Assembly: GCA_021779995.1 (NCBI GenBank)
Contig: JAJXZP010000276.1
Coordinates: forward strand, 1 to 37,598
Length of the DNA: 37,598 nt
Direction of reading: 5' to 3'
Source: a bacterium
GTDB taxonomy: Bacteria; Spirochaetota; Spirochaetia; Treponematales; Rectinemataceae
Below, piece after piece: positions 24,707-32,002 of this stretch. Below the pieces are notes generated by a model that did not search any database, was not told the origin of the DNA, and saw nothing but the letters and a program-made list of their open reading frames with translations. The first letter of the stretch is position 1, and the number at the start of each line of letters is the position of its first letter. A program made the translations under genes and the position numbers.

Positions 24707-26180
24707 GATCGTTCCTCCTCGCAGCCGCTCGACCGGCGTCCAGCAGGGACTCGAATCTAAGCCGGCGCGCGCGATATCGGGCCCTCAAGCTCGCCTCGGG
24801 CTCCCAGACCTCGCCGAAGCCTATGCGCGCCGCGGAGAGTTCGACCAACCCGGCCCCGGTGAGCGCCGATTCCAAGAATAGGGCCGTTCCGGCCATGGTG
24901 GCCTCGTCGCGAAGAGTCAATTCCACCGGTATCCCCGTCGCGTCGGCGCGCATCCTGTTCCAGGCCCCGGACCTGCTCCCTCCGCCGGAGATCGCGATGT
25001 TCCGTGGAGCTATGCCCGAATCGCTCAGGAGCTCGACGAGAGCGGCGAGTCGAAAGCAGGTCGACTCCATCACCGCTCGCAGGATGTGCGCGGGGCCGTG
25101 GCCCGGGCCGAGGCCGAGCAGGCCGCCGCGCGCGTCGGCATCCCAGTAGGGGGAGCGCTCCCCCGTCAGGCCGGGCAGGGCGAAGGGCGCGTCCAGATCG
25201 AAGGGGAGACGTGCAATCTCCTCTTCGCGATTCCGTATCCCCGTTCCGAAGAGCGAACAGAAATAGTCGAGAGCCCCGCAGGAAAGCCCCGTGGCTCCCC
25301 CGACCAGGAAAAGACCGTCAACCATAGCCGGATTCACCGTGAGCCGCATCCCAGGATCGCCCGGTCTCTCGGCGCAGGCGACCATGAGCACGTCGGTTGT
25401 CCCGGATACGAGTGCCGCTACGCCGGGAAGGAGGACTCCCGATCCGTACATCGCCGTCGTGCCGTCGATCGAGCCGAGCGCCACGGGCGTTCCCTCGGGC
25501 AAATGCGCCGCCCGCGCGAACTCTCCGGCGGCCTGCCCCACGAGCGCCGTCGCCGAGGCGATCCCAGGCAGGAAGCCGGGACGAAGACCGACCCTCGCGA
25601 GCAGCGGCTCGTCCTCCGCGGGACCGGCGATATCGACGAGCCCCGTATAACCGGCCGTGGCTCGATCGATCGCCCTGGCCCCGGTCAGGCGCCAGACGAT
25701 GTAATCCTTGAGACTCAAGACCGACGCCAGCCGCTCGAAGCATCCCGCCTCGTGCGTCTCGAGCCAGGGGAGTTTGGGCAGCAGCAGCTCGGGCGAGAGC
25801 CGCCTCGCCGAGCGCGCGTAGAAAACTTCGGGGCCTATCTCGGAGGCGAGCGCCTCGGCTTCGCGGGCCGCCCTCGTGTCGGCCCAGACCATCGCGGGCC
25901 GGAGGGGCCGCCCTTCCCCGTCGAGGAAGACCCAGCCGAGCATCGACGAAATTCCCACACCGTCGGGTCGGGCCCCTCCTGCGGAGTCGATAGCCGCGGA
26001 CGAAGCCCTGAGCACAAGGCGCAGCGCTTCGTCCGCGTCGATCTCGGCGGCGCCGGGCACGCCGCCGGCGCCGTAGCTCACCCGCACACGCTCACGGGCT
26101 TCGGAGATGCGCGCCCCGTCTTCGCGAAGAAGGCAGGCACGGCAGCTGGAGCTTCCGAGATCCACGACGAGAAAATTCAC
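24699..26180 (-). CDS. FGGY-family carbohydrate kinase
   Basis: 493 aa from the GTG at 26180, typical for xylulokinase/gluconokinase-type FGGY kinases. The start gives FLVVDLGSSSCRACLL, the phosphate-1 loop; a longer frame upstream would run into the URO-D gene. Further motifs are AMVWADTRAAREAE near 100, LSLKDYIVWRLTG near 160, GSIDGTTAMYGSG near 245 with the likely catalytic Asp, the adenosine motif AISGGGSRSGAWNRMRADATGIPV near 410, and the LTGERSPYWD loop. It phosphorylates a sugar or polyol with ATP; the exact sugar cannot be told from the sequence. It starts 10 bp after the URO-D gene and overlaps the first ATC-hydrolase gene by 8 bp, so it is an internal operon member. Confidence 0.88.
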   Translation of the reverse strand: MNFLVVDLGSSSCRACLLREDGARISEARERVRVSYGAGGVPGAAEIDADEALRLVLRASSAAIDSAGGARPDGVGISSMLGWVFLDGEGRPLRPAMVWADTRAAREAEALASEIGPEVFYARSARRLSPELLLPKLPWLETHEAGCFERLASVLSLKDYIVWRLTGARAIDRATAGYTGLVDIAGPAEDEPLLARVGLRPGFLPGIASATALVGQAAGEFARAAHLPEGTPVALGSIDGTTAMYGSGVLLPGVAALVSGTTDVLMVACAERPGDPGMRLTVNPAMVDGLFLVGGATGLSCGALDYFCSLFGTGIRNREEEIARLPFDLDAPFALPGLTGERSPYWDADARGGLLGLGPGHGPAHILRAVMESTCFRLAALVELLSDSGIAPRNIAISGGGSRSGAWNRMRADATGIPVELTLRDEATMAGTALFLESALTGAGLVELSAARIGFGEVWEPEASLRARYRARRLRFESLLDAGRAAARRNDHG

Positions 26181-26190
26181 GCTCTCGCCT

Positions 26191-27126
26191 TTACGCCCCT
26201 GCGGACTTGGCCGTCTCCACCATCGCGGCGAGGGCGTGAGGGTCGAGCCACGTGGGAATGGAGCATCCGTTGGCGAGAATGAATCGCGAACTCCCGCCAA
26301 GTCGCAGCCCCTCGCGCACATTCTGCCTACAGAACGCGGTCGAGACGCGCGTGACCCGATCGTTGTCGATGCCGCCCATGACCACGCCGGACCACTTAGC
26401 CTTCATCTCGGCGAGGGAGGGATTGCCCGCCGTCCGGTCCTCCCAGCTCATGATCGCGACCGGGAAATCGAGCACATCGTCGGTGTAGATTCTCTCGCCG
26501 TGAATGTGTGCGGTATTCATCCTGCCCAGGCTCGCTATCGCGCGGAACACCTTCATAGCCGCGGGCTTGGCGAACTCGAGAAAGACCCCGCGGTCCAGCT
26601 GGCTCTCGCTGCCGAGCACCGACATGAAGATGCCGCTCGCGCCGAGCGTTAGAGCCTTCTGGCAGTAGGCGATGAGATTGTCCGCCGCCACGTCCAGCGC
26701 CGCCTTCAGCTCCTTAGGGGCCGTCTTCACGAGATTCGCGAGATGCTCCCCGGCGATGCTGCGCTGCAGGCTCTGCCAGGGATCGAAAACCGTGTCGATG
26801 AAATAGGCCTTGCCCTTGAGCCTTTCCGCCACGATCCTGATGGCGGCGAGCTGCTCGTTCCAGTCGCAGGACTCCGGCTCGAAGCGCGCAATCCTCCCCA
26901 GGTCCGCCGCCGACTTGACTTCCTCGAGCCCCTCCGGCATCGGATAGAAATAATCGTTCATCAGCTTCAGGAAATCGAAATCGTAGTGCTCGAACCAGTC
27001 GAGCGCGATCGCCGCGAACTTCTCTCCGCTCGCGTGCTGATTGCCGAAATGGTACCACATCGACATGGGCGGCCGGTCCAGGCTTTTGCCCTGGAGGACC
27101 GCGTCTATTCGCTCGATCTTCGTCAT
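26191..27126 (-). CDS. Uroporphyrinogen decarboxylase (URO-D) superfamily protein
   Basis: 311 aa, slightly shorter than true HemE. The N-terminus IERIDAVLQGKSLDRPPMSMWYHFG and the C-terminus FILANGCSIPTWLDPHALAAMVETAK are typical of the URO-D/MtaA superfamily. The strand motif AHIHGERIY supplies H207 and H209, and C288 lies in NGCSIP. Corrinoid-linked methyltransferases of this fold (MtaA type) use His-x-Cys...Cys to bind zinc; here the pattern is His-x-His...Cys. The HemE N-terminal Arg-rich tetrapyrrole signature is not evident, so haem synthesis is unlikely. No corrinoid protein gene is nearby. The ATG has AAGGAG five bases upstream. It follows livF by 35 bp. Confidence 0.82.
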   Translation of the reverse strand: MTKIERIDAVLQGKSLDRPPMSMWYHFGNQHASGEKFAAIALDWFEHYDFDFLKLMNDYFYPMPEGLEEVKSAADLGRIARFEPESCDWNEQLAAIRIVAERLKGKAYFIDTVFDPWQSLQRSIAGEHLANLVKTAPKELKAALDVAADNLIAYCQKALTLGASGIFMSVLGSESQLDRGVFLEFAKPAAMKVFRAIASLGRMNTAHIHGERIYTDDVLDFPVAIMSWEDRTAGNPSLAEMKAKWSGVVMGGIDNDRVTRVSTAFCRQNVREGLRLGGSSRFILANGCSIPTWLDPHALAAMVETAKSAGA

Positions 27127-27161
27127 TGTTCTCTCCTTAGGATGATCCGGCGCCTTGTTGC

Positions 27162-27875
27162 CTAAGAGACGCCGAGGTAGGCCCTGCGGATGGCGTCGTC
27201 GGTCCTGAGTTCGGAGCAGGGCGCTTCATGGGTGATCTTCCCCGTTTCGAGGATGTAGCCGTATCTCGCCACCTGAAGCGCCAGATTCGCGTTCTGCTCG
27301 ACGAGGAGGATCGTCTTCCCCATTTTGTTTATCTGGACGATGAAATCGAATATCTTGTCGACCATCAGGGGCGCGATGCCCAGACTGGGCTCGTCGAGGA
27401 ACAGTATCTTCGGGTCGGACATGAGTCCCCGCGCGATGGCAAGCATCTGCTGTTCCCCTCCCGAGAGCGTGCCACCCTCCTGCTTCCTTCTCTCCGCGAG
27501 CCGGGGGAAAAGCTCGAAACTGCGCTCGACGAGTTCCCGGACCCGCGCCTTGTCCTTGATCGTATAGGCGCCGACCTGCAGGTTCTCCTCGACGCTGAGT
27601 TCGGAGAATATCTTCCGCCCTTCGGGCACGTGCGATATCCCCCGCGCGACGACTTCCTCGGGCCGCTTGTTGACGACGTCCTCGCCGCCGAACCGGACCG
27701 TTCCTCGGGTGGCCTTCACGACCCCCGAAAGCGTGTTGAGAAGCGTGGTCTTTCCGGCGCCGTTGGCGCCTATTAGCGTCACGAGATCTCCCTGTTCCAG
27801 ACGGATCGAGACGCCCTTGAGCGCGTTGATCTTTCCGTAATGCACCACGAGGCCGTCGACTTCGAGAAGCGCCAA
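27162..27875 (-). CDS. livF: Branched-chain amino acid-type ABC transporter ATP-binding protein LivF
   Basis: 237 aa. Walker A is GANGAGKTTLLN (about 36-47), the signature LSGGEQQMLAIARGL (about 136-150), Walker B ILFLDEPSLGIAP, and the final H-loop region LVEQNANLAL, which has the LivF-specific Glu-Gln-Asn. It pairs with LivG to power the LivHM permease. The only plausible start is TTG at 27875, with GAGGAGG about eight bases upstream; it lies 2 bp after the livG stop. The next gene in the operon is the URO-D protein, showing that the importer is wired to a metabolic set rather than to a stand-alone amino-acid uptake locus. Confidence 0.93.
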   Translation of the reverse strand: MALLEVDGLVVHYGKINALKGVSIRLEQGDLVTLIGANGAGKTTLLNTLSGVVKATRGTVRFGGEDVVNKRPEEVVARGISHVPEGRKIFSELSVEENLQVGAYTIKDKARVRELVERSFELFPRLAERRKQEGGTLSGGEQQMLAIARGLMSDPKILFLDEPSLGIAPLMVDKIFDFIVQINKMGKTILLVEQNANLALQVARYGYILETGKITHEAPCSELRTDDAIRRAYLGVS

Positions 27876-27877
27876 AC

Positions 27878-28639
27878 CTATACCCTCCTCTTCCCCAGAT
27901 AGGCTTCGATGACCCGCTCGTCGTTCTGTATCTCGGCCGCGGTTCCCTCGGCTATCTTGGAACCGTAGTCGAGGACGGTGATTTTGTCGGCGAGGCTCAT
28001 GACCAGTTTCATGTCATGTTCGATGAGGAGCAGGGTGAGACCCTCTCGCCGGAGCTCGCGAATGAACCTGTCGAACTCCTCGGTCTCCGCCGTGTTCATA
28101 CCGGCGGCCGGCTCGTCGAGCAGCAGCAGCTGGGGCCGCGCGGCGAGGGCCCTGGCTATCTCGAGCTTGCGCTGCTCCCCGTACGACAGATTGCGCGCGT
28201 ATTCCTCCCGTTTGTCGACGAGACCGACCTTCTCCAGGATATCCATCACGAAGGCGCGGCCTTCCTTGTCCTCCCGCCTGTAACGAGCGTTGTGCGATAC
28301 CGCGGCCCACACGAAGGACTTGTATTGATTGTGGGTTCCGGTCAGCACATTGTCGAACACCGACATGTAGCCGAACAGACGGATGTTCTGGAAGGTCCTG
28401 GAGATGCCCTTGGCGGATACCTTCTGAGGCGGCAGCCGCTCGATCCGCTCTCCGCGCCAGACGACCTGCCCGGAGTCAGCCGGAATGATGGAGCTGATGT
28501 TGTTGAAGAGCGTGGTCTTGCCAGCGCCGTTGGGCCCTATGATCGCATGCGTCGTGCCTTCCGCGACGGATAGGCTGACCTTGTTCACGGCGACCAGCCC
28601 GCCGAAGCGCTTTTCGAGGTCGCGTATCTCGAGAATCAC
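27878..28639 (-). CDS. livG: Branched-chain amino acid-type ABC transporter ATP-binding protein LivG
   Basis: 253 aa. Walker A is GPNGAGKTTLFN, Walker B LLLLDEPAAGMN and the signature LSYGEQRKLEIARAL. TFQNIRLFGYMSVFDNVLTG, typical of LivG, follows the Q-loop. The C-terminal LIEHDMKLVMSLADKITVLDYG with IAEGTAAEIQNDERVIEAYLG is also LivG-like. The start is GTG at 28639, overlapping the livM stop by 4 bp (GTGA), with GGGAGG six bases upstream. It couples ATP hydrolysis to substrate import at the inner membrane. Confidence 0.94.
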   Translation of the reverse strand: MILEIRDLEKRFGGLVAVNKVSLSVAEGTTHAIIGPNGAGKTTLFNNISSIIPADSGQVVWRGERIERLPPQKVSAKGISRTFQNIRLFGYMSVFDNVLTGTHNQYKSFVWAAVSHNARYRREDKEGRAFVMDILEKVGLVDKREEYARNLSYGEQRKLEIARALAARPQLLLLDEPAAGMNTAETEEFDRFIRELRREGLTLLLIEHDMKLVMSLADKITVLDYGSKIAEGTAAEIQNDERVIEAYLGKRRV

Positions 28640-29655
28640 GCCGCACCTCCCCCCGCCTGGCCCTCGGCCGCGGAATCGATCTTCTGCTTCCGGAAATGGA
28701 ATCGGGCCGTCCCCGACGGAGGCACGAACAGTCCCTTGACCCCGGCGAGCCCCTCGGGCTTGACCACGATGACGAGAATGAGGATCGCGCCGTAGAGAAC
28801 CGAGCGGTATTGCGCCAGGAAGCGAAACAGCTCAGGAATCAGCATGAGGATGACCGCGCCGATGACGGGCCCGATGATCGAGCCGGTTCCGCCCAGGGCC
28901 ACCATCGTGAGTATCAGGAAGGACTCGTTCATGCCGAACTGGTCCGCGCTGATGTACCTCACGAAATGCCCGTAGAACGCCCCCGCGAGGCCGGTGAACA
29001 GGCACGATATGGTGAAGGCGAGAACCTTGTAGCCGAAGACCGGGACACCCATCGTGGAAGCGGCCACCTCGTCCTCGCGGATGGCCACCCAGGCCCGTCC
29101 CACCCTGGAGCGATAGAGCCTGGCTATGAGAAATACCACGAGGGCGGCGAATACGAGGACAAGGTAGTAATAGTTGGAAAAGTTCTTGAAGGAAAACCCG
29201 AACAGCGAGGGGACCGGGATGCCGGGGATTCCCATCGGACCCCGGGTGAGCGAGTTCCAGTTCATGATGAGGATCCTGACGATCTCGCCGAAGGCCAGAG
29301 TCCCGAAGACCAGGAAAGTCTGCCTGAGCCGCAGCGTAGCCAGGCCCAGGAATGCGCCTACCATGGCGGTGAAGAGACCAGCCAAGGGCATCGTGACCCA
29401 GAACGGCCAGTGAAGACTCAGGCTGAGAATGGCCGAGGCGTAGGCCCCGATGCCGTAGAAGGCGCCGTGGCCGAGGGAATACATTCCGGTGAAACCGATG
29501 ATCAGGTTGAGGCTGGAGGCGAGCACGACGTAGATGCCGATCATGGTGGCGATTCTGACGAAGTATTGGTTCCCCAGCAGATACGGCAACGCGATGAGGA
29601 GCAACCCTACGCAGAGCTGCAGGACAAGGCGATATTTTCGGGAGATCGAAATCAT
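28636..29655 (-). CDS. livM: Branched-chain amino acid-type ABC transporter permease LivM
   Basis: 339 aa from the ATG at 29655, preferred over a GTG four codons upstream because GAGGG stands five bases before it. It has about ten membrane helices; SLNLIIGFTGMYSLGHGAFYGIGAYASAILS is the LivM hallmark near residue 50, and WVAIREDEVAASTMGVPVFGYK near 190 is the cytoplasmic EAA-like loop contacting the ATPases. The C-terminal tail after VVKPEGLAGV is polar. It forms the channel with LivH. It begins 22 bp after the livH stop. Confidence 0.93.
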   Translation of the reverse strand: MISISRKYRLVLQLCVGLLLIALPYLLGNQYFVRIATMIGIYVVLASSLNLIIGFTGMYSLGHGAFYGIGAYASAILSLSLHWPFWVTMPLAGLFTAMVGAFLGLATLRLRQTFLVFGTLAFGEIVRILIMNWNSLTRGPMGIPGIPVPSLFGFSFKNFSNYYYLVLVFAALVVFLIARLYRSRVGRAWVAIREDEVAASTMGVPVFGYKVLAFTISCLFTGLAGAFYGHFVRYISADQFGMNESFLILTMVALGGTGSIIGPVIGAVILMLIPELFRFLAQYRSVLYGAILILVIVVKPEGLAGVKGLFVPPSGTARFHFRKQKIDSAAEGQAGGGAA

Positions 29656-29677
29656 TATATCCCTCACTTCCGGCGTG

Positions 29678-30544
29678 TCAGAGTTTCGCTTTCTTCCCGA
29701 GGATCCCGTTCGGGCGGAAGAGCAGGAAGACGATCAACAGGAGATAGCTGACGAAATCCTTGTACCCTGACGAGACAAATTGGACACTCATGTTCTCGAT
29801 GATCCCCAAAAGATAGCCACCGAGGATCGCGCCCGGGATAGAGGTGATGCCGCCGAATACCGCGGCGGTAAATCCCTTGATCCCAGGGACAAATCCCATG
29901 TAGGGATTGATCGCATTGTAGTAGATGGCCGCCAGGACTCCGACGAACGCGGCGAGGGCTCCCGAAAGGGAGAAGGCGATGGAGGTCACCCGGTCCACCT
30001 TGATGCCCATGAGGCCCGCGGTGCGGTAGTCCAGGGCGACGGCGCGGACCCCGAGACCGATCTTGGTGCCGTAGAACAGGAGCTGGAGAAGCAGCATCAT
30101 CGCGGCCGCCAGGGCCACCATGAATATCTGCAGCCACGACACGTTGGCTCCGGCTACCACGAGAGCCGTCGAAGAGTAGAAACTCGGCATGGCCTTCGTC
30201 TGGGCCCCGAAAATAGCGGCGGCGATCTCCTTGAACAGGAACGAGAATCCTATCGTGCAGACCAGGGATGCAATATGAGGCACTCCGCGGAGAGCCTTGA
30301 AGGCCACCTTCTCGACGATCCAGCCGAGCCCCCAACCGACCGCGAAGCCCGCGAGGAGGGCGAGGAAGAGGTTGGGCGTGATGTAACTCACGACGATCCA
30401 GCCGGCATAGGCGCCGAACATGTAAATTTCGCCCATCGCGAAATTGACCAGCTTCAGGAGCCCCCAGACGAGGGAGAAGGAGATCGCGATGAGCGCGAAA
30501 AGGCTGCCTTCAGTAATTCCGTTGACGAGCTGCTGCGTGAACAT
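29678..30544 (-). CDS. livH: Branched-chain amino acid-type ABC transporter permease LivH
   Basis: 288 aa from the ATG at 30544. This start gives the family's N-terminus (MFTQQLVNGITEGSLFALIAI), has GGGGAG about ten bases upstream and lies beyond a 12-bp hairpin that in-frame upstream start codons would overlap. An ATG six codons earlier (30562) is possible. LLKLVNFAMGEIYMFGAYAGW near 40 and RAVALDYRTAGLMGIKVDRVTSIAF near 180 are LivH signatures. It is an inner-membrane permease, partner of LivM. Confidence 0.92.
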   Translation of the reverse strand: MFTQQLVNGITEGSLFALIAISFSLVWGLLKLVNFAMGEIYMFGAYAGWIVVSYITPNLFLALLAGFAVGWGLGWIVEKVAFKALRGVPHIASLVCTIGFSFLFKEIAAAIFGAQTKAMPSFYSSTALVVAGANVSWLQIFMVALAAAMMLLLQLLFYGTKIGLGVRAVALDYRTAGLMGIKVDRVTSIAFSLSGALAAFVGVLAAIYYNAINPYMGFVPGIKGFTAAVFGGITSIPGAILGGYLLGIIENMSVQFVSSGYKDFVSYLLLIVFLLFRPNGILGKKAKL

Positions 30545-30563
30545 GCTATCGATTCTCCCCATA

Positions 30564-30593
30564 AGCTTCGGACCCCCGGAAGGGTCCGAAGCT
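30564..30593 (-). promoter_or_regulatory. Perfect 12-bp hairpin between livK and livH
   Basis: AGCTTCGGACCC (30564-30575) and GGGTCCGAAGCT (30582-30593) pair perfectly around a 6-nt loop. No T-tract follows on the minus strand, so it is more likely an mRNA-stabilising or attenuating structure. Such a structure would leave more binding protein than permease, a common need in ABC importers. Confidence 0.75.
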
Positions 30594-30615
30594 CGATTCA
30601 AGACCTGACAGGAAA

Positions 30616-31740
30616 CTACTTCAACAGCTTGAAATCGCCGTTCACGACCTGCACGGCCTTATAGCCCTTGATCGCGTCGCGGTTGGGGGTGAAGGTGATG
30701 GTGCCGGTGAGTCCCTGGAAGCCCTTGATTCCAGCCAACGCGTCTCGGATGGCCTGCTTGTCGGTGGAACCGGCGCGCCTGATCGCCTCGGTCAAAATGT
30801 AGATCGCGTCATAGGCGAGGGCCGCGTGGAAATTGGGCGTCGCGCCGAAGCGCTTCTGGAAACCGGTCACGTAGGCTTGCACGCGGGGATCGGTATCCTT
30901 GGCGAAGAAGCTGACGTTGGTGTAGAGGCCGTTCACGGACGAGCCGCCGAGCTTGGTGAGCTCGGTGGAGTAGAGCGAGCTGGGCCCGAGCACGGGGATA
31001 TCCCAGCCCATCTTCTGGCGCTGCAGGCTGATGAGGGCCCCGTCGTTGTACATCGTCGCCATGTAGAGCGCGTCGGGCTTGGACTCCTTGAGCTTGGTGA
31101 GCACCGCGTTGAAGTCCTTCTCTCCCTGGAAGAAGGACTCGACCGCGACGATCTTGCCGCCGATCTTCTCGAAGTTCTCCTTGAAGAACTTCTGAGTGTC
31201 CATGCCCCAGTCGTTGTTGATGAAGAGAATGGCCATCCTCTTGATCTTGAGCTTATTGAAGGCGAGATCGGCCATGAAGGGCTGCTCGTAGGCCTGGGTG
31301 CCGACGATGCTGAAGCTCCAGACCGAGCCCGGAGTGAAGGTCGTGGCGCTCGCAGTGGGCGAGAGCTGCACCATGCCAGCGGCGTCGTAGATCGGCTGTG
31401 AGGCCAGGCAGCAGCTGGAGGTGAAATCGCCGATCTCGGCCACGATGCTCGGATCCGAGGTCCATTTCTGCGCGAGGGAGACGGACTCCTTGGGGTCTCC
31501 CCTCGAATCGCCTACGGAGAGCACATATTTCTTCCCGAGCACCCCGCCTTGGGCGTTGATCTCGTCGATCCCCATCTGGACGGAGCGCTGGAAGTTCACG
31601 CCATACTCGGCGTAGTCGCCCGTCAATGGCGCGGTCAGCGCGATGTGGATAGTGTTGTCTGTTCCGCCGGCAGCCCAAAGTGAAGCACCGCCGACCAGCA
31701 CCAGTACCGCACTCAAGAGCGCGATCATTCTGTTCTGCAT
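30616..31740 (-). CDS. livK: Branched-chain amino acid-type ABC transporter substrate-binding protein (LivK-like)
   Basis: 374 aa. A signal peptide spans about 1-23 (MIALLSAVLVLVGGASLWA, cleaved before AGGTDN); there is no lipobox cysteine, so it is periplasmic and soluble. IALTAPLTGDYAEYGVNFQRSVQMGIDEINAQGGVLG is the family's first lobe; SPTASATTF and the FINNDWGMDTQKFF strand fit Peripla_BP_6. GDFTSSCCLASQPIYD carries an unusual Cys-Cys pair near the place where this family normally has ligand-binding Ser/Thr. Ligands of the family range from leucine to amides, urea and aromatic acids, so the substrate is open. AGGAGG lies upstream of the ATG. It is the first gene of the operon, directly after a strong promoter. 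Confidence 0.92.
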   Translation of the reverse strand: MQNRMIALLSAVLVLVGGASLWAAGGTDNTIHIALTAPLTGDYAEYGVNFQRSVQMGIDEINAQGGVLGKKYVLSVGDSRGDPKESVSLAQKWTSDPSIVAEIGDFTSSCCLASQPIYDAAGMVQLSPTASATTFTPGSVWSFSIVGTQAYEQPFMADLAFNKLKIKRMAILFINNDWGMDTQKFFKENFEKIGGKIVAVESFFQGEKDFNAVLTKLKESKPDALYMATMYNDGALISLQRQKMGWDIPVLGPSSLYSTELTKLGGSSVNGLYTNVSFFAKDTDPRVQAYVTGFQKRFGATPNFHAALAYDAIYILTEAIRRAGSTDKQAIRDALAGIKGFQGLTGTITFTPNRDAIKGYKAVQVVNGDFKLLK

Positions 31741-31766
31741 GAGCCCCTCCTAACAAAGATTGTTCG

Positions 31767-31784
31767 ATCGAGCATAGGCTCGAT
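31767..31784. promoter_or_regulatory. Palindromic operator candidate over the liv-type operon -10 box
   Basis: ATCGAGC-N4-GCTCGAT is a perfect 7+7 palindrome that encloses the -10 hexamer (31771-31776) of the minus-strand promoter. A repressor bound there would block transcription. The DeoR-family gene transcribed in the opposite direction next door is the obvious candidate binder, but no binding data exist here. Confidence 0.6.
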
Positions 31785-31799
31785 GTTCCTACGAGTCAA
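31771..31799 (-). promoter_or_regulatory. Sigma70-type promoter of the liv-type operon
   Basis: On the minus strand TTGACT (31794-31799), a 17-bp spacer and TATGCT (31771-31776). The +1 is expected near 31764, about 24 nt before the livK ATG, leaving room for its AGGAGG ribosome site. Upstream (31801-31860) the DNA is AT-rich (15 of 60 bases G or C by count), like an UP element. Confidence 0.75.
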
Positions 31800-32002
31800 A
31801 AACGATATGTTATTTACATTTTTGTTGCTTTTATAACATTTCTATGGCAGATTATAAGGACGGTCCTCGCTCTTGTCAACATTTTTTTTGCCCGCAGGAC
31901 CGGAGATCGGCGGAGCGCTCTGACTCGGACCGGAGCCCGTGCAGAATATTGCGACGAAGGGGCTTATACTCAGGCTCCATACGCTCAACTCAGGAGTTTG
32001 CC

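Larger units (their letters stand above)
21378..31764 (-). other. Inferred operon: liv-type importer, URO-D, FGGY kinase, two ATC hydrolases, SK-like kinase, chemoreceptor
   Basis: Eleven co-directional genes lie in series with gaps of 35 bp or less (71 bp after livK) or overlaps of 4-8 bp, below a single clear promoter at 31771-31799. No intrinsic terminator was seen between them; the one hairpin (30564-30593) lacks a T-tract. A twelfth gene, the class V aminotransferase, may be read through as well. The transcript boundaries are inferred. Confidence 0.7.

Noticed and set aside
26181-26321. N-terminal extension of the FGGY kinase
   Set aside because: It would overlap the end of the URO-D gene and precede the phosphate-1 loop with unrelated sequence; the GTG at 26180 fits the family.
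31844-32002. 53-residue N-terminal extension of the DeoR regulator
   Set aside because: It is Arg/Ser/Cys-rich without homology to DeoR, while the TTG at 32003 has AGGAG at the right distance and gives the normal family length.
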